Shown here in pieces: positions 51,369-62,773 of a stretch of DNA of 64,000 nt. The stretch spans positions 62,001-126,000 of the forward strand of contig NZ_JAROCC010000005.1 in the NCBI RefSeq assembly GCF_030433715.1, written 5' to 3'. The notes beneath the pieces are model-generated. The model was not told the DNA's origin. It searched no databases and saw only the letters and a program-made list of their open reading frames with translations. Origin of the DNA: Sporosarcina highlanderae (GTDB lineage Bacteria > Bacillota > Bacilli > Bacillales_A > Planococcaceae). How positions within the stretch are numbered: the first letter of the stretch is position 1; each line of letters starts with the position of its first letter. The position numbers and the translations under genes are program-made.

Positions 51369-52580
51369 TCAATTGTTTTCGTCAGTTTCTGAATATAAAT
51401 CGATTTTTTCGTATTCAGATTCCTCTTCAGATTCGTTGTCGAAATATGGATCATCCACATACTCATCTTTTCCATTTTCGGTAACGACATATACACCATT
51501 TCCAAACGGACCTTCGGATGAATGGGTAGGCGGATAAATACCCAATTCTCTGGCATCCGTTTCGCTTTTAATATCAATTTTCCAACCTGTCAATTTAGCT
51601 GCAAGTCTGGCGTTCTGGCCACGTTTGCCAATTGCCAAGGAAAGTTGATAGTCCGGAACGACAACCCTTGTCGATCTTTCTTCTTCATTCACTTGCACAT
51701 CTAACACTTTCGATGGACTTAATGCATTCGCGACAAAAACGACCGGATCTTCCGACCATTCCACGATGTCGATCTTTTCACCGTTTAGTTCGTTGGAGAT
51801 AGATTGAACCCTAGCACCACGCGTTCCTACACATGAACCAACCGGGTCAACTTCATCATTTGTCGTGTGAACCGAAATTTTAGAACGGTCTCCCGCTTCT
51901 CTTGCAATCGATTTGATCTCAACTGTACCGTCATATATTTCAGGAACTTCCATTTCAAACAACCTACGCAAAAGACCTGGATGTGTACGAGATACAAATA
52001 CTTGAGGTCCACGAGATGTACGCTCAACTTTGGTAATATACACTTTTATGCGATCATGCGGTTGGTAGGATTCCGTGGTGATCTGTTCGCTTGCTGGCAA
52101 GACCGCCTCCACTTTCCCTAATCCGACATATAGGTTTCTTGCGTCCAAACGCTCTACAATGCCATTGACAATGTCGTCTTCACGATCCACGTATTCATCA
52201 TAGATTAAACCACGTTCGGCTTCACGCACACGTTGAGTAACTACTTGCTTAGCTGTTTGTGCAGCGATTCGGCCAAAATCTCGTGGAGTCACTTCTTCTT
52301 CAATGATATCACCCACTTCATATGCGGGATTAATGACTAAGGCGTCCTCTAAAGACATTTGAAGTCTTTCATCTTCAACTTCTTCAACTACATCTTTGCG
52401 TGCGTAAACTTTCATGGTTCCTTTATCTAAGTTCAAATCGACCCGCACATTTTGAGCTTGGTTGAAATTCCGTTTATAAGCCGTAACAAGGGCGGCCTCA
52501 ATTGCTTCAACAATTACATCTCTTGAGATACCTTTCTGTTTTTCAAGAGCCGTCAATGCATCGAGTAGATCACTACTCAT
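51369..52580 (-). CDS. nusA: Transcription termination/antitermination factor NusA
   Basis: Binds RNA polymerase and RNA hairpins to promote pausing and intrinsic termination. The 403-residue protein has the N-terminal domain (about 1-125), S1 (about 133-200, EEVVNGIVERLDARNLYVGLG region), and KH1/KH2 (GSCVGTRGARVQSISNEL, AIGKRGQNARLAAKLTGW), then an acidic tail. No acidic-repeat domain of the E. coli type is present. The operon leader carries a hairpin (53134-53158) that NusA may act on. Confidence 0.95.
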   Translation of the reverse strand: MSSDLLDALTALEKQKGISRDVIVEAIEAALVTAYKRNFNQAQNVRVDLNLDKGTMKVYARKDVVEEVEDERLQMSLEDALVINPAYEVGDIIEEEVTPRDFGRIAAQTAKQVVTQRVREAERGLIYDEYVDREDDIVNGIVERLDARNLYVGLGKVEAVLPASEQITTESYQPHDRIKVYITKVERTSRGPQVFVSRTHPGLLRRLFEMEVPEIYDGTVEIKSIAREAGDRSKISVHTTNDEVDPVGSCVGTRGARVQSISNELNGEKIDIVEWSEDPVVFVANALSPSKVLDVQVNEEERSTRVVVPDYQLSLAIGKRGQNARLAAKLTGWKIDIKSETDARELGIYPPTHSSEGPFGNGVYVVTENGKDEYVDDPYFDNESEEESEYEKIDLYSETDENN

Positions 52581-52602
52581 AATTAATCACTCCTATATTC
52601 AA

Positions 52603-53079
52603 TTATGCGGAAAAATCAATCGCCAATCTTGCAAAAGCGATTTTTTCTTTGTGGATCTCGACTTGCAATTTTCTAGTCTTGATACGAATTTCAACTTCTG
52701 CGAATTCAGGACCGTAGGAAAGCAAGTACCCTTCAAATTCCTTCATGCCATTGATCGGTTCATATGTTTTTATAAAGACATATTGACCGACTGCCTTATA
52801 AAAGTCCTCTTCTTTTTTCAAAGGTCGTTCAGCACCTGGTGAAGATACTTCGAGGAAATAGTTTTGGGTGATGGGATCAGTCCGGTCAAGTTCTTCACTA
52901 AGTCTTTCGCTCACTTGTGCACATTGTTCAATATCGATATTCCCTTCCGGTGTATCGACATAAACCCGTAAAAACCAGTCTCTTCCTTCTTTCACAAATT
53001 CAATATCAACCAATTCCAACTCGAGTTCGCTCACAATCGGACTGACGAGTTTTTGGACTTCTTCTGTAATTTTACTCAT
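52603..53079 (-). CDS. rimP: Ribosome maturation factor RimP
   Basis: 30S assembly factor, first gene of the nusA-infB operon. The sequence (KLVSPIVSELELELVDIEFVKEGRDWFLRVYVDTPEG, EVSSPGAERPLKKEEDF) is typical. ATG at 53079 (MSKITEEVQ, 158 residues) follows GGGAGGG. The longer upstream frame reads through the leader and is not coding. Confidence 0.95.
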   Translation of the reverse strand: MSKITEEVQKLVSPIVSELELELVDIEFVKEGRDWFLRVYVDTPEGNIDIEQCAQVSERLSEELDRTDPITQNYFLEVSSPGAERPLKKEEDFYKAVGQYVFIKTYEPINGMKEFEGYLLSYGPEFAEVEIRIKTRKLQVEIHKEKIAFARLAIDFSA

Positions 53080-53133
53080 CAAAACCCTCCCGAAATTTGA
53101 TTTAAAAAAATTATTACTTACAGAACAACAGAA

Positions 53134-53158
53134 AAGAGCGGGAAACCCCACTCTTTTT
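53134..53158 (-). terminator. Attenuator-like hairpin in the rimP-nusA leader
   Basis: On the minus strand AGAGTGGG pairs with CCCGCTCT (one U-G pair) around GTTT, extended by A-T pairs, followed by TTTTCTGTTG. It lies between the promoter (53188-53216) and rimP, so it is in the operon leader. The interrupted T tract suggests a weak terminator needing a factor. Confidence 0.75.
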
Positions 53159-53187
53159 ACGCAAGACTTATAGCAAAAGTTGCTCCA

Positions 53188-53216
53188 ATTGTAGCATTTA
53201 TAGGGCATCATTGCAA
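53188..53216 (-). promoter_or_regulatory. Extended -10 SigA promoter of the rimP-nusA-infB operon
   Basis: On the minus strand the -35 is TTGCAA (53211-53216), the spacer 17 bp and the -10 TACAAT (53188-53193), preceded by TGC as an extended -10. Confidence 0.85.
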
Positions 53217-53255
53217 ATAATGTGCCATGTTACCCAAACTTAGCGTACCAATTGA

Positions 53256-56200
53256 TCAAAATAATGATAATTGGTTCGAATCCGGCATGCCTTCCAAACA
53301 ACCTAAAGAATCCATATATTCAATAACAGTTTTTGACACCCTGCCCCTTTGTTGCAAGTCTTCTTTCGACAAGAAGATTCCATCCTTACGAGCTTCAACA
53401 ATTGTTCTCGCAACGTTAGTACCCAAAGAAGGGATAGAGTCAAATGGGGGGATCAGTTTGTTATCTTCAATAATGAATACGGAAGCATCTGATTTATATA
53501 AATCCGGTTTCGCAAACGAAAAACCTCGTTCTCCCATTTCCAATGCAATTTCAAGTACTGTCAACAGGTTCTTCTCTTTCGGGCTTGCCTCTAACCCTTT
53601 GTCATTGATTTCCTTTATTTTTGCACGCATAGAAGCTGTCCCTTTGGTCATTGTTAATAAATCATAATCTGTGGCTCGTACAGTGAAATAGGCGGCATAA
53701 TACATAATTGGATGGTGCACTTTAAAATATGCAATCCTTAGTGCCATAAGAACGTAGGCGGCAGCATGTGCCTTTGGAAACATATATTTAATTTTCTTAC
53801 AAGAATCGATATACCAGCCGGGAACGTTATTTGCCTTCATCTCATCCTCGAATTCGGGAGTCAGCCCTTTCCCTTTCCGAACAGATTCCATTATCTTAAA
53901 TGCCATTGAAGGCTCCAAACCTTGATAAATAAGGTAAACCATTATATCGTCACGACACCCGATTACATCCGACAATTGACATATCTTATTTTGTATCAAT
54001 TCCTGTGCATTCCCCAGCCAGACATCCGTCCCATGAGATAGCCCAGATATCTGGATTAGTTCAGAGAAGGTCGATGGCTTTGTTTCCTCTAACATCTGTC
54101 TAACAAAGCGTGTACCAAACTCAGGAACACCCAATGTACCTGTCTTACAGTCTATCTGTTCTTCAGTAACGCCTAAAGATGAGGTTCCACTGAAAAGCGC
54201 CATTACTCCTTCGTCGTCCGGCGGAATCGTTTTCGGATCGATGCCCGATAAGTCTTCAAGCATCTTAATCATCGTCGGATCATCATGCCCAAGTATGTCC
54301 AGTTTCAGTAAGTTGTTGTCAATTGAATGGAAGTCGAAATGTGTTGTCCGCCAGCTTGATGAAGTATCATCGGCTGGATATTGAATTGGAGAAAAGTCAA
54401 AAATCTCCATATTATCCGGTACAACGATGATTCCACCTGGATGTTGTCCTGTATTTCGTTTAACGCCAGTACAACCTTGAACCAACCGGTCAATTTCCGC
54501 TCCTCTTAAATGGAGATTATTATCATTCATATATCCCCTGACATATCCATATGCAGTCTTTTCAGCAACTGTACCAATGGTTCCTGCCCGATACACATAG
54601 TCTTCACCAAATAGTTCCTTCGTGTAGTTATGCGCATGCGCTTGGTATTCCCCACTGAAGTTCAAATCGATATCGGGGACTTTATCTCCGTTAAAGCCAA
54701 GGAAAGTTTCGAACGGGATGTCTTGTCCATCCTTTTTGAACATTGTTCCGCAGGAAGGACACGCCTTGTCCGGCAAGTCAAAACCGGAACCAACAGAACC
54801 ATCCGAGAAGAATTCGGATACTTTACATGATGGACATACATAATGTGGCGGCATCGGGTTCACTTCGGTAATTTCCATCATCGTTGCAACGAGTGAAGAG
54901 CCTACTGATCCACGTGAACCAACAAGATAGCCATCGTCCAAAGACTTTTTAACAAGCTTATGTGAAATCAGATAGATGACCGCAAATCCATTGTCGATGA
55001 TCGATTTCAATTCTTTTTCAATTCGCGCCTCAATGATTTCGGGCAGTTGTTCACCATAAATATGACGGGCCATCGAATAAGTAAGTTCACGAACATCTTC
55101 ATCCGCTCCCTCAATGGCTGGAGTGTAAAGATCGTCTTTGATAACTTTTACATCACCAATCCGATCGGCAATCGCTTGAGGATTATCAATGACAATTTGT
55201 TCTGCAGTTTCATTGCCCAAGAACGAAAAATGCTCCAACATTTCATCAGTTGTTCTAAAATGAACTTCTGGCAGCACATGCCGATTCATCGGGTTTGCTC
55301 CCCCCTGAGATCGAACAAGCACTTGTCGATAAATGGCATCCGTTTCGTCAATATAATGAACGTTACCAGTCGCACATACCGGAAGACCGACCTTTTTTCC
55401 AAGTTTAATCATCTTCCGCATAATATCTTCGAGATTCCACTCATCCCGTATAAGTTCTAACTCTATCAGATGCGAATAAACCGGTTTCGGATGCAATTCA
55501 AGGTAATCATAAAATTGAGCAATTTCCTCAACTTCCTCCATCGATTTTTGCATTAGGCCTTCAAAGACTTCTCCTTTATCACAACCCGATCCAACTAATA
55601 GCCCTTGTCTATGTTTTATTAATAAGGAACGTGGGATCCTTGGTACTCGGTAGAAATAATTCATGTGAGAAATCGAAACCAATTTAAATAGGTTCTTCAG
55701 TCCTTCATCATCAATTGCAAGTAGCGTACAATGTGAAGGCCTTGACCGTTTATATGCATCGCCTTCGCCAATATTTTTGTTGAAATCATCAAGATATACA
55801 ATGCCTTTCTCTTCGGCATCTTTCATAAGGCGAATGAAAAGATAAGCCGTCGCTTCTGTATCATAGATAGCGCGGTGATGCTGGGTCAGCTCTATATCGA
55901 ATTTTTTTGCCAATGTATTCAATCTATGATTCCGTAATTCAGGATACAAAAATCGGGATAGTTCAAGCGTATCAATTGTTGGAAAGTTCCTATCATGCAA
56001 GCCGGCTTTTTTACTTGCTTCATAAAAGAAGCCCATATCAAAAGATGCATTATGGGCAACTAAAATTGAGTCACCGATAAATTCTTTGAAATCCCTAATG
56101 ACTTCGGATACTTCTGGAGCATCTTTCACCATATCATCCGTTATGCCGGTAAGGTCAGTCGTCGTGGAGGATAATGGATGATGCGGATTTGCAAATCGTT

Positions 56201-57572
56201 CAAATCTATCTTTTATTTCCCCATTCACCACTCTAACTGCCGCTAGTTCGATAATTGTGTCATACACAGCGGATAGACCAGTAGTCTCCACGTCGAAGAC
56301 GACATACGTTTCCTCTTCAAGTAAACGATGTTCTTCATCGTAAACAATTGGAACACCGTCATCTACAAGATTAGCCTCTAAGCCGAACAATACTTTTACA
56401 CCGTGTTTTTTACCGGCGGCATACGCTTCAGGAAATGATTGAACATTTGCATGATCAGTAATGGCAATTGCCGGGTGACCCCATTTTGCAGCCTGCGCAA
56501 CTAAATTCGAAGCAGAAGTTATAGCATCCATCTGGCTCATATTTGTATGAGCATGTAATTCGATCCGTTTTCGATTTTCCGATGCATTGTCCTTCCGGAT
56601 AACCGGTGCTACTTCCATGATATCTTGTGCCATCATAATGAGATCTCTTACAAAAGTATCATTTTGGATGCTTCCCCGGGCGCGAACCCAAGAGCCTTTT
56701 TTCAGTGTTTTCATGAGCTCCGCATCTTCATTATCTCTTGAAAACATTTTAACTAGTATGGAATCGGTGTAATCGGTAACTTTGATGGTGAGCAATGAAC
56801 GTCCACTTCTCAGTTCCCTTACATCCGTATCGAAAACATAACCTTCGATTGTGACTCGTCTTTCTTCATCCTGAATTGTTTGAATATCAATTAACGGTTC
56901 ATCCGGTTTAATAGGCACACCTAATACGAATGGCCTGTTTCCAACATCTCCATTTTCTCTTTTCGTTGCCTCTAATTTTTGAAGGTTTGCTAAAGCATTC
57001 CTGGCAAAAGCTTCTTCTTCCGCTTCCTTTTGGGCAATGAAGGCCAACCGCTCCGCTTCACTACTTTCGGCCTCTTCTTCGGTGATTGAGAATTCAATTG
57101 CCATTGCCGGGAAACCGAAAGACTCATAAACTTCGGTGATCAGACGACTATATTTACTTTTCAATGTCTGTTGTTCAAAATCATTAATGCAAATCAGTCT
57201 TATCTTTTCACCGACCATCACCGGTTGCTGTCCAATGAGGCGTTCCCGAATCGGTGGAGACATATCTCTCATCTCTTCGATAACGTACGGCCAATACCCA
57301 ATGATATTATCAGGATTCCATTCGGGATGGTTTGTACTAATTTTAAGGCGGATTGTAGCAATGGATTTAAAGGCTTCCTGTAACTTATGCTGGAATAGCT
57401 GAAATACTTGTAAAGGCAATGTCTTATCAAGTCGTATATTGAATTGCCAAATCCTTGACTTTCGGTGAATATCGACTCGTTCAAGTGTTGCATGTTCAAA
57501 GTGTACGATTGTTTGATCATCAGACATTCCAATTTGCTGCAATAGAGTGAGCATTTTCACTTTAGCATCCAT
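53256..57572 (-). CDS. polC: DNA polymerase III PolC
   Basis: The main replicative polymerase of Firmicutes. The 1438-residue protein has OB/N-terminal domains, a PHP domain ([18 protein letters not shown]), an embedded 3'-5' exonuclease ([23 protein letters not shown]), a zinc region with CPSC...CPSC near residues 920-955, and the catalytic aspartates in [18 protein letters not shown]. The ATG follows AAGGGGGG. It is adjacent to proS and the nusA operon, the conserved order. Confidence 0.97.
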   Translation of the reverse strand: MDAKVKMLTLLQQIGMSDDQTIVHFEHATLERVDIHRKSRIWQFNIRLDKTLPLQVFQLFQHKLQEAFKSIATIRLKISTNHPEWNPDNIIGYWPYVIEEMRDMSPPIRERLIGQQPVMVGEKIRLICINDFEQQTLKSKYSRLITEVYESFGFPAMAIEFSITEEEAESSEAERLAFIAQKEAEEEAFARNALANLQKLEATKRENGDVGNRPFVLGVPIKPDEPLIDIQTIQDEERRVTIEGYVFDTDVRELRSGRSLLTIKVTDYTDSILVKMFSRDNEDAELMKTLKKGSWVRARGSIQNDTFVRDLIMMAQDIMEVAPVIRKDNASENRKRIELHAHTNMSQMDAITSASNLVAQAAKWGHPAIAITDHANVQSFPEAYAAGKKHGVKVLFGLEANLVDDGVPIVYDEEHRLLEEETYVVFDVETTGLSAVYDTIIELAAVRVVNGEIKDRFERFANPHHPLSSTTTDLTGITDDMVKDAPEVSEVIRDFKEFIGDSILVAHNASFDMGFFYEASKKAGLHDRNFPTIDTLELSRFLYPELRNHRLNTLAKKFDIELTQHHRAIYDTEATAYLFIRLMKDAEEKGIVYLDDFNKNIGEGDAYKRSRPSHCTLLAIDDEGLKNLFKLVSISHMNYFYRVPRIPRSLLIKHRQGLLVGSGCDKGEVFEGLMQKSMEEVEEIAQFYDYLELHPKPVYSHLIELELIRDEWNLEDIMRKMIKLGKKVGLPVCATGNVHYIDETDAIYRQVLVRSQGGANPMNRHVLPEVHFRTTDEMLEHFSFLGNETAEQIVIDNPQAIADRIGDVKVIKDDLYTPAIEGADEDVRELTYSMARHIYGEQLPEIIEARIEKELKSIIDNGFAVIYLISHKLVKKSLDDGYLVGSRGSVGSSLVATMMEITEVNPMPPHYVCPSCKVSEFFSDGSVGSGFDLPDKACPSCGTMFKKDGQDIPFETFLGFNGDKVPDIDLNFSGEYQAHAHNYTKELFGEDYVYRAGTIGTVAEKTAYGYVRGYMNDNNLHLRGAEIDRLVQGCTGVKRNTGQHPGGIIVVPDNMEIFDFSPIQYPADDTSSSWRTTHFDFHSIDNNLLKLDILGHDDPTMIKMLEDLSGIDPKTIPPDDEGVMALFSGTSSLGVTEEQIDCKTGTLGVPEFGTRFVRQMLEETKPSTFSELIQISGLSHGTDVWLGNAQELIQNKICQLSDVIGCRDDIMVYLIYQGLEPSMAFKIMESVRKGKGLTPEFEDEMKANNVPGWYIDSCKKIKYMFPKAHAAAYVLMALRIAYFKVHHPIMYYAAYFTVRATDYDLLTMTKGTASMRAKIKEINDKGLEASPKEKNLLTVLEIALEMGERGFSFAKPDLYKSDASVFIIEDNKLIPPFDSIPSLGTNVARTIVEARKDGIFLSKEDLQQRGRVSKTVIEYMDSLGCLEGMPDSNQLSLF

Positions 57573-57595
57573 ATGTATCCCCCCTTGTTTTACAG

Positions 57596-57632
57596 TGAAA
57601 AGGGAAGCGTCGCAATTTCCGACCTCCCCCTT
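57596..57632 (-). terminator. Imperfect hairpin between proS and polC
   Basis: On the minus strand AAGGGGGAGGTCG and CGACGCTTCCCTT pair with an internal mismatch loop, followed by TTTT. Probably a weak terminator after proS. Confidence 0.5.
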
Positions 57633-57642
57633 ACACTTTACT

Positions 57643-59343
57643 TTAATTAAAAAATGATTGTAGTTTTTCGGTTAGTTCTTCTTTTTGCCATTCGACTGTT
57701 TCACCGGTTTCTCGGAATTTAACCTCTACAATTCCATCCTTTGCCAACTTACCGACAGTAATACGGATGGGCAAACCGATGAGGTCGGCGTCCGCAAATT
57801 TAACACCCGCCCTCTCATCTCTGTCATCATGAAGGATATCATAGCGATAGGTTTTCAGAAGGTGATAAAGATCGTTAGATAAATTTGTTTGAATTTCATC
57901 GTTCATATTGATTGTAATCAGATGAATATCATATGGCGCAAGTTTTTTCGGCCACTTCAATCCATTGGCATCATTGTATTGTTCTGCAATTGACGCTAAA
58001 ATTCGAGACACCCCAATTGCATAAGAACCCATTAGAAAATGCTGGTAATTTCCATCTTCACCAAGAAAGGATGCTTTCATCGCTTCACTATAAGTGTCGC
58101 CTATTTTAACTAAATGACCAAGTTCGATTCCTTTTGCAAAACGGATTGTTCCATTTCCATCTGGCGAACGGTCACCTTCTTTTATGAATCTTAAGTCTAA
58201 ATAATTATCAATGGCGAAGTCTCGTTCTGGATTAACATTTATAAAATGGAAGCCGTTCTCATTGGCTCCGCAAATCCCGTTAACTATTTCCATCACAGCA
58301 TTATCGGCAAAGACTTTAATATCAAGTGGTAATTTAACGGGACCTATCGAGCCAACTTTGCATGAAAGTGCTTTTTCGATTTCATCCTCAGAGGCAAGAT
58401 TTAAAACATTAACGTCTAAAGCTTTTCTAAGTTTCGTCTCATTAATTTCATGATCTCCACGTATTAGCACAGCAATCATATTGCCATCTGCGTGGAAGAT
58501 GATTGTCTTGATGATGTTTGATGGGTCGACATTAAAGAAAGATGCAACTTCTGCAATTGTTTTATGGTCGGCAGTTTCGACCTTCTCCAACTCTATCATT
58601 GATCCTTTTGGCTTGGTATAGTCACTATGGACTTCTGCCATTTCGATATTAGCTGCGTATGGTGAAGAATCACTAAGTGCAATTGTAGCTTCCCCTATTT
58701 CTGATAAAGCCACGAACTCATGTGATTTCCCACCCCGAACTGATCCACTATCAGCTAAGACGGCACGAAACTCCAAACCGAGCCTCGAAAAAATCCTCGA
58801 ATAAGCTTCCATCATTTCACGATATTTTTCTTCAAGGCTGTCATCGGTAGAGTGAAACGAATAGGCGTCCTTCATGATAAATTCCCTGCCGCGTAGCAAT
58901 CCGAATCTTGGTCGTTTCTCATCCCTGAACTTCGTTTGAATCTGATACATGGTCAGTGGCAACTTTTTATAGGTTTTCACCTCATCACCAACAAGTGATG
59001 TAATCACTTCCTCATGAGTTGGTGCTAATGCCATTTGCCGATCATGTCGATCACTTAAAGAAAATAATTCAGAACCATATGTTTGCCATCTTCCTGTTTC
59101 TTCCCAAAGGTCAGCTTGTTGTAGCGTCGGTAAGTAAACCTCGACTGCTTCGATTGCATTCATTTCTTCACGGATGATGTTCTCGATTTTTCTTAACACT
59201 TTTTGTGCTAATGGTAAATATGAATAGACCCCGCTCATATGATGCCGGATATAACCGGCTCTAAGTAGCAGTTGATGGGAGATGATTTCAACGTCGCTGG
59301 GTATTTCACGAATAGTTGGGATGAATGTCCGTGATTGTTTCAT
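57643..59343 (-). CDS. proS: Prolyl-tRNA synthetase (bacterial type with editing domain)
   Basis: Class II synthetase that charges tRNA-Pro. The catalytic core has [57 protein letters not shown] and [10 protein letters not shown]; the insertion (about residues 225-405, with [21 protein letters not shown]) is the editing domain. ATG at 59343 (566 residues) follows GAGGTG. The longer upstream frame is produced by a palindromic element at 59378-59475. Confidence 0.95.
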   Translation of the reverse strand: MKQSRTFIPTIREIPSDVEIISHQLLLRAGYIRHHMSGVYSYLPLAQKVLRKIENIIREEMNAIEAVEVYLPTLQQADLWEETGRWQTYGSELFSLSDRHDRQMALAPTHEEVITSLVGDEVKTYKKLPLTMYQIQTKFRDEKRPRFGLLRGREFIMKDAYSFHSTDDSLEEKYREMMEAYSRIFSRLGLEFRAVLADSGSVRGGKSHEFVALSEIGEATIALSDSSPYAANIEMAEVHSDYTKPKGSMIELEKVETADHKTIAEVASFFNVDPSNIIKTIIFHADGNMIAVLIRGDHEINETKLRKALDVNVLNLASEDEIEKALSCKVGSIGPVKLPLDIKVFADNAVMEIVNGICGANENGFHFINVNPERDFAIDNYLDLRFIKEGDRSPDGNGTIRFAKGIELGHLVKIGDTYSEAMKASFLGEDGNYQHFLMGSYAIGVSRILASIAEQYNDANGLKWPKKLAPYDIHLITINMNDEIQTNLSNDLYHLLKTYRYDILHDDRDERAGVKFADADLIGLPIRITVGKLAKDGIVEVKFRETGETVEWQKEELTEKLQSFFN

Positions 59344-59377
59344 GAAAGATTTCACCTCGGATTGTAAGAAATGCTGA

Positions 59378-59475
59378 AGGCGCTTGCTCAAATGCGACAG
59401 GCATAAGGCGAAGATGCGTAGTGGCGTCCTTTGCCACATAGCATCTTTGACTTATGTCCCGAGCGTTTAGCGCCT
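59378..59475. repeat. Nested palindromic element upstream of proS
   Basis: Four arm pairs nest in order: AGGCGCT/AGCGCCT (59378-59384, 59469-59475), CATAAG/CTTATG (59402-59407, 59451-59456), AAGATGC/GCATCTT (59411-59417, 59441-59447), and GTGGC/GCCAC (59421-59425, 59433-59437). This resembles the dispersed palindromic repeats common in Bacillales genomes, but only one copy is in this window. It lies in the rseP-proS intergenic leader. Confidence 0.75.
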
Positions 59476-59479
59476 GAAG

Positions 59480-59500
59480 CTGGACAGTAAATTAGTCCAG
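59480..59500 (-). terminator. Hairpin after rseP
   Basis: CTGGAC (59480-59485) pairs with GTCCAG (59495-59500), right after the rseP stop. It may end rseP transcription or be an outer part of the neighbouring palindromic element. Confidence 0.5.
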
Positions 59501-59505
59501 GTTAG

Positions 59506-60768
59506 TTAAAAGAAGAATCTTTGTATATCGTTCCAGGTGACGACTAGCATTAGGACCATTAGTAGCATGATTCCTACAAAATGGACCATGCCTTCTTTTT
59601 GCTTATCGACCGGTTTACCTCGTAAGCCTTCAAATAGGAAGAACAACAATCTTCCTCCGTCAAGTGCTGGAAGAGGTAAAAGGTTCATGATTCCTAAATT
59701 AATACTTAGGACAGCAGCCCAATTCATAAGCGAGAAAACGCCAAATTGTGCAACTTCCTCTGTTGCTTTATAAATTCCAACGGGGCCGCTTAAGGCTTCA
59801 ATTGTAAATTTACCTGTCACGAGCATACCCAAAAGTTCAAAAATGCGTTTAGTCCAAGTATATGTTTGCTCTGCCCCGAAAGTGAACGCCTTCAACGGGT
59901 TCTTTTCTAATGGAGGATCATACATTACACCGATTTGGCCAACTTTCTGACCTGCTTCATTCTCAACTGTATCGGGAGTAACTGTAAACGTAACGAGATC
60001 ACCGCCACGCTCTACTTTCAATTGAATTTTCTCGCCGCCACTGCTTTTTACAATATCAGTAAATCCAGTCCAAGTCTCAACAGGTACCCCATCAACTTCC
60101 TTAACGAAATCACCAGCTTCCATTCCGGCGGAGTACGCTGGACTGTTGCTGATAACTTCACTAATAATGGGTTCATTAGTAGGAATGCCATGTAGAAGAC
60201 CTATTGCTAGAAAGATAAAGAATGCAAGGATGAAATTGAAAAGGGGACCTGCAAAAATAGCCATAGCCCTGCTGCCTAAAGGCTTCGAATCAAATTGTCG
60301 ATCATAGGGCGCTATTATAGTCTCCTGCCCCTTTTCATAAATAACTGCATTTCTGGAAACGTTATACTTAACTAGATTTCCGTCCTCATCATATCCCTCG
60401 ATGAATAACCCTTTACTCAAATCTGCTCTTTCAGTTTCGATGAAAAGGACATTCGGATTAGAAACTTCTTGGTTTAAATAGATCTTCTCAACTTCATCTT
60501 CATTATTTATAATGAGGCCAACTCGATAACCGGGTTGTAATTCAACAGTATCAAAATCCTCGCCGGCCATCCTGACGTACCCACCAAGAGGCAGAAGTCG
60601 GATTGTGTAAAGCGTCTCATTCTTTCTAAGCGCTAATATTTTTGGTCCGAATCCAATCGCAAATTCACGAACCATGATTCCAGCCTTTTTTGCAAATAGG
60701 AAATGACCTAATTCATGAAAAAAGACGAGCGAACCAAATATGATTATAAACGCAATTACGGTTTCCAT
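59506..60768 (-). CDS. rseP: Site-2 intramembrane zinc protease RseP/RasP
   Basis: Cleaves membrane proteins such as anti-sigma factors and FtsL. The zinc motif HELGH is in the first helix (FFHELGHFLFAKKAG), a PDZ domain is near 190-275 (GMEAGDFVKEVDGVPV), and the LDG motif is PALDGGRLLFF. 420 residues; the B. subtilis gene is rasP. ATG follows AAGGTGG. Confidence 0.95.
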   Translation of the reverse strand: METVIAFIIIFGSLVFFHELGHFLFAKKAGIMVREFAIGFGPKILALRKNETLYTIRLLPLGGYVRMAGEDFDTVELQPGYRVGLIINNEDEVEKIYLNQEVSNPNVLFIETERADLSKGLFIEGYDEDGNLVKYNVSRNAVIYEKGQETIIAPYDRQFDSKPLGSRAMAIFAGPLFNFILAFFIFLAIGLLHGIPTNEPIISEVISNSPAYSAGMEAGDFVKEVDGVPVETWTGFTDIVKSSGGEKIQLKVERGGDLVTFTVTPDTVENEAGQKVGQIGVMYDPPLEKNPLKAFTFGAEQTYTWTKRIFELLGMLVTGKFTIEALSGPVGIYKATEEVAQFGVFSLMNWAAVLSINLGIMNLLPLPALDGGRLLFFLFEGLRGKPVDKQKEGMVHFVGIMLLMVLMLVVTWNDIQRFFF

Positions 60769-60808
60769 AAAAAACCACCTTAACTGGCTTTTAAAGCCGT
60801 TTTATGAA

Positions 60809-61957
60809 TCATTTTACCTTATCATACACCATTTTTCGGGTCAGGGAATCGATTTCCAGTATCGTATCCAAATCGGGGGATGTAATTTTTTCGTGCTGAT
60901 CCATCATTCTTTCAACGATTTCCTCAATTTCAAGGAAAGGAATTTCACCTTTCATGAAAAGCTCAACAGCGACTTCATTTGCCGCATTCATTACGGTCGG
61001 CATCGTACCGCCTTCCCTACCTGCAGCGTAAGCAAGCGCAAGTGCTTTATATCGTTCCAAATCCATTTTTTCAAAATGCAAGGTTCCAATCTCCTCAAGT
61101 CTGAGTGGTTTTGCATTTTGCATTGGAATCCTATCAGGATAAGTCATTGCATATTGAATTGGAACACGCATATCCGGGGAACCCAACTGGGCGATCATGC
61201 TCGTATCCTCAAATTCAACAATTGAATGGATTATGCTCTCTTTATGGAGAAGACAATCAATTCTTTCATACGGCATATTGAATAGATGATGAGCCTCTAT
61301 CACCTCAAGTCCCTTATTCATCATCGTTGCCGAGTCAATCGTCAATTTGTTTCCCATTGACCAATTGGGATGCGCTAATGCCTGCTGTACGGTTACATCT
61401 TTTAACTGTTTCCGCGACAAATCCCTGAAACTGCCTCCAGATGCTGTAAGAATTAAACGTGATACCCGTTTTGGATCTTCTCCATTCATAGATTGAAACA
61501 GTGCAGAATGCTCGCTATCTACAGGCAAAAGTGCAACATTTCTCTTTTTAGCTTCTGTCATGACAATGTCTCCTGCAGCCACCAATGTTTCTTTGTTAGA
61601 AATAGCTATTGTTATTCCTTCTTTAATTGCCTCCATTGTCGGTTCCAATCCAACACTACCAATAACCGCATTGACAAGCATGTCCGCGTTCGAATGGGCA
61701 GCAACAAGAATCAGGCCCTCTTTTCCATGAACGAATTTCGTTTTAGGGAATTCAGCTTGTAAAACATTCGCGTCAGTTGAATTCATTACTGAAACGATTT
61801 CGGGCTGAAACTCCTTTGTGATTTCTCTCACTTTAGTAATATTCATCCCGGCTGAAAAAGATACGAGCTTAAATTTTTCACGGTTTGAATGAATAATATC
61901 AAGGGTCTGTGTACCGATTGAACCAGTAGCTCCAAGCAGACTAATTTTTTTCACCAT
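60809..61957 (-). CDS. dxr: 1-deoxy-D-xylulose-5-phosphate reductoisomerase
   Basis: Second step of the MEP isoprenoid pathway, feeding UppS. The 382-residue protein has [38 protein letters not shown] and [15 protein letters not shown]. It lies between rseP and cdsA, in the conserved order. Confidence 0.96.
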   Translation of the reverse strand: MVKKISLLGATGSIGTQTLDIIHSNREKFKLVSFSAGMNITKVREITKEFQPEIVSVMNSTDANVLQAEFPKTKFVHGKEGLILVAAHSNADMLVNAVIGSVGLEPTMEAIKEGITIAISNKETLVAAGDIVMTEAKKRNVALLPVDSEHSALFQSMNGEDPKRVSRLILTASGGSFRDLSRKQLKDVTVQQALAHPNWSMGNKLTIDSATMMNKGLEVIEAHHLFNMPYERIDCLLHKESIIHSIVEFEDTSMIAQLGSPDMRVPIQYAMTYPDRIPMQNAKPLRLEEIGTLHFEKMDLERYKALALAYAAGREGGTMPTVMNAANEVAVELFMKGEIPFLEIEEIVERMMDQHEKITSPDLDTILEIDSLTRKMVYDKVK

Positions 61958-61978
61958 TATGAACTACATCCTTTCCTT

Positions 61979-62773
61979 TTAACCGACAAGATGAAGAAAA
62001 TGTATGAGTGGCAATACGAAAAGGAGACTATCAAATCTATCAAGAATTCCACCATGACCTGGTAAAAGATTTCCTGAATCCTTCACTGCAAAATGCCTCT
62101 TCAATGCAGATTCAACCAAATCCCCCAACTGTCCAACAATTGAGGCGATTATCGTAACAATAGTTAACATGAAATAAGAAGGTGCTATCGGATAAAACAA
62201 CTGGAATACAAACGCAAATAATACAGCACAAAGAATCCCACCAAGAAACCCTTCTACTGTCTTATTAGGGGAAATCTCCGGCCATAACTTTCGTTTTCCA
62301 ATTTTTCTTCCCGTAAAATATGCACCTGAGTCGGTCGTCCATATTACTAATAATGCATAGAATACATATTCAAATCCGTAAAATCGAGTTTCAATCAAGA
62401 AGTAAAAACCAATGCCAAGGTATAAGGCACTAAACGCAGTAAATGCTGCATGTTCAAAAGTAAAACGATTTTTTGAGATTACTGTATAAATCAATAGAAT
62501 GAGTATAAATGCGAATAACAATTCCATTTTTGTGTAACTCGTTAGTTGTAGTACATCCTTCGTCCATGTCGAAGGCATTAATAGGATAGCGAGCATAATC
62601 CATGTAAGGATCCCTTCCACTGAAAATATGCGAATGTTTTTCATGCGAAGCAACTCGAATAAGCCTATTGAAGCGAGTGTATAAATGGCTAGTGTAAATG
62701 GAAGGCCACCGATGATGACAAGTGGAAAAAAAACTGCTAATGCGATGATTGCTGTGATTATTCTCTGTTTCAA
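61979..62773 (-). CDS. cdsA: Phosphatidate cytidylyltransferase (TTG start)
   Basis: Makes CDP-diacylglycerol for phospholipids. The 264-residue, multi-helix membrane protein ends with the CDP-DAG signature DLVESALKRHFAVKDSGNLLPGHGGILDRFDSLLF. The start is TTG at 62771-62773, overlapping the uppS stop (TTGA), after AAGGAG. An in-frame ATG alternative is not available. Confidence 0.93.
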   Translation of the reverse strand: MKQRIITAIIALAVFFPLVIIGGLPFTLAIYTLASIGLFELLRMKNIRIFSVEGILTWIMLAILLMPSTWTKDVLQLTSYTKMELLFAFILILLIYTVISKNRFTFEHAAFTAFSALYLGIGFYFLIETRFYGFEYVFYALLVIWTTDSGAYFTGRKIGKRKLWPEISPNKTVEGFLGGILCAVLFAFVFQLFYPIAPSYFMLTIVTIIASIVGQLGDLVESALKRHFAVKDSGNLLPGHGGILDRFDSLLFVLPLIHFLHLVG

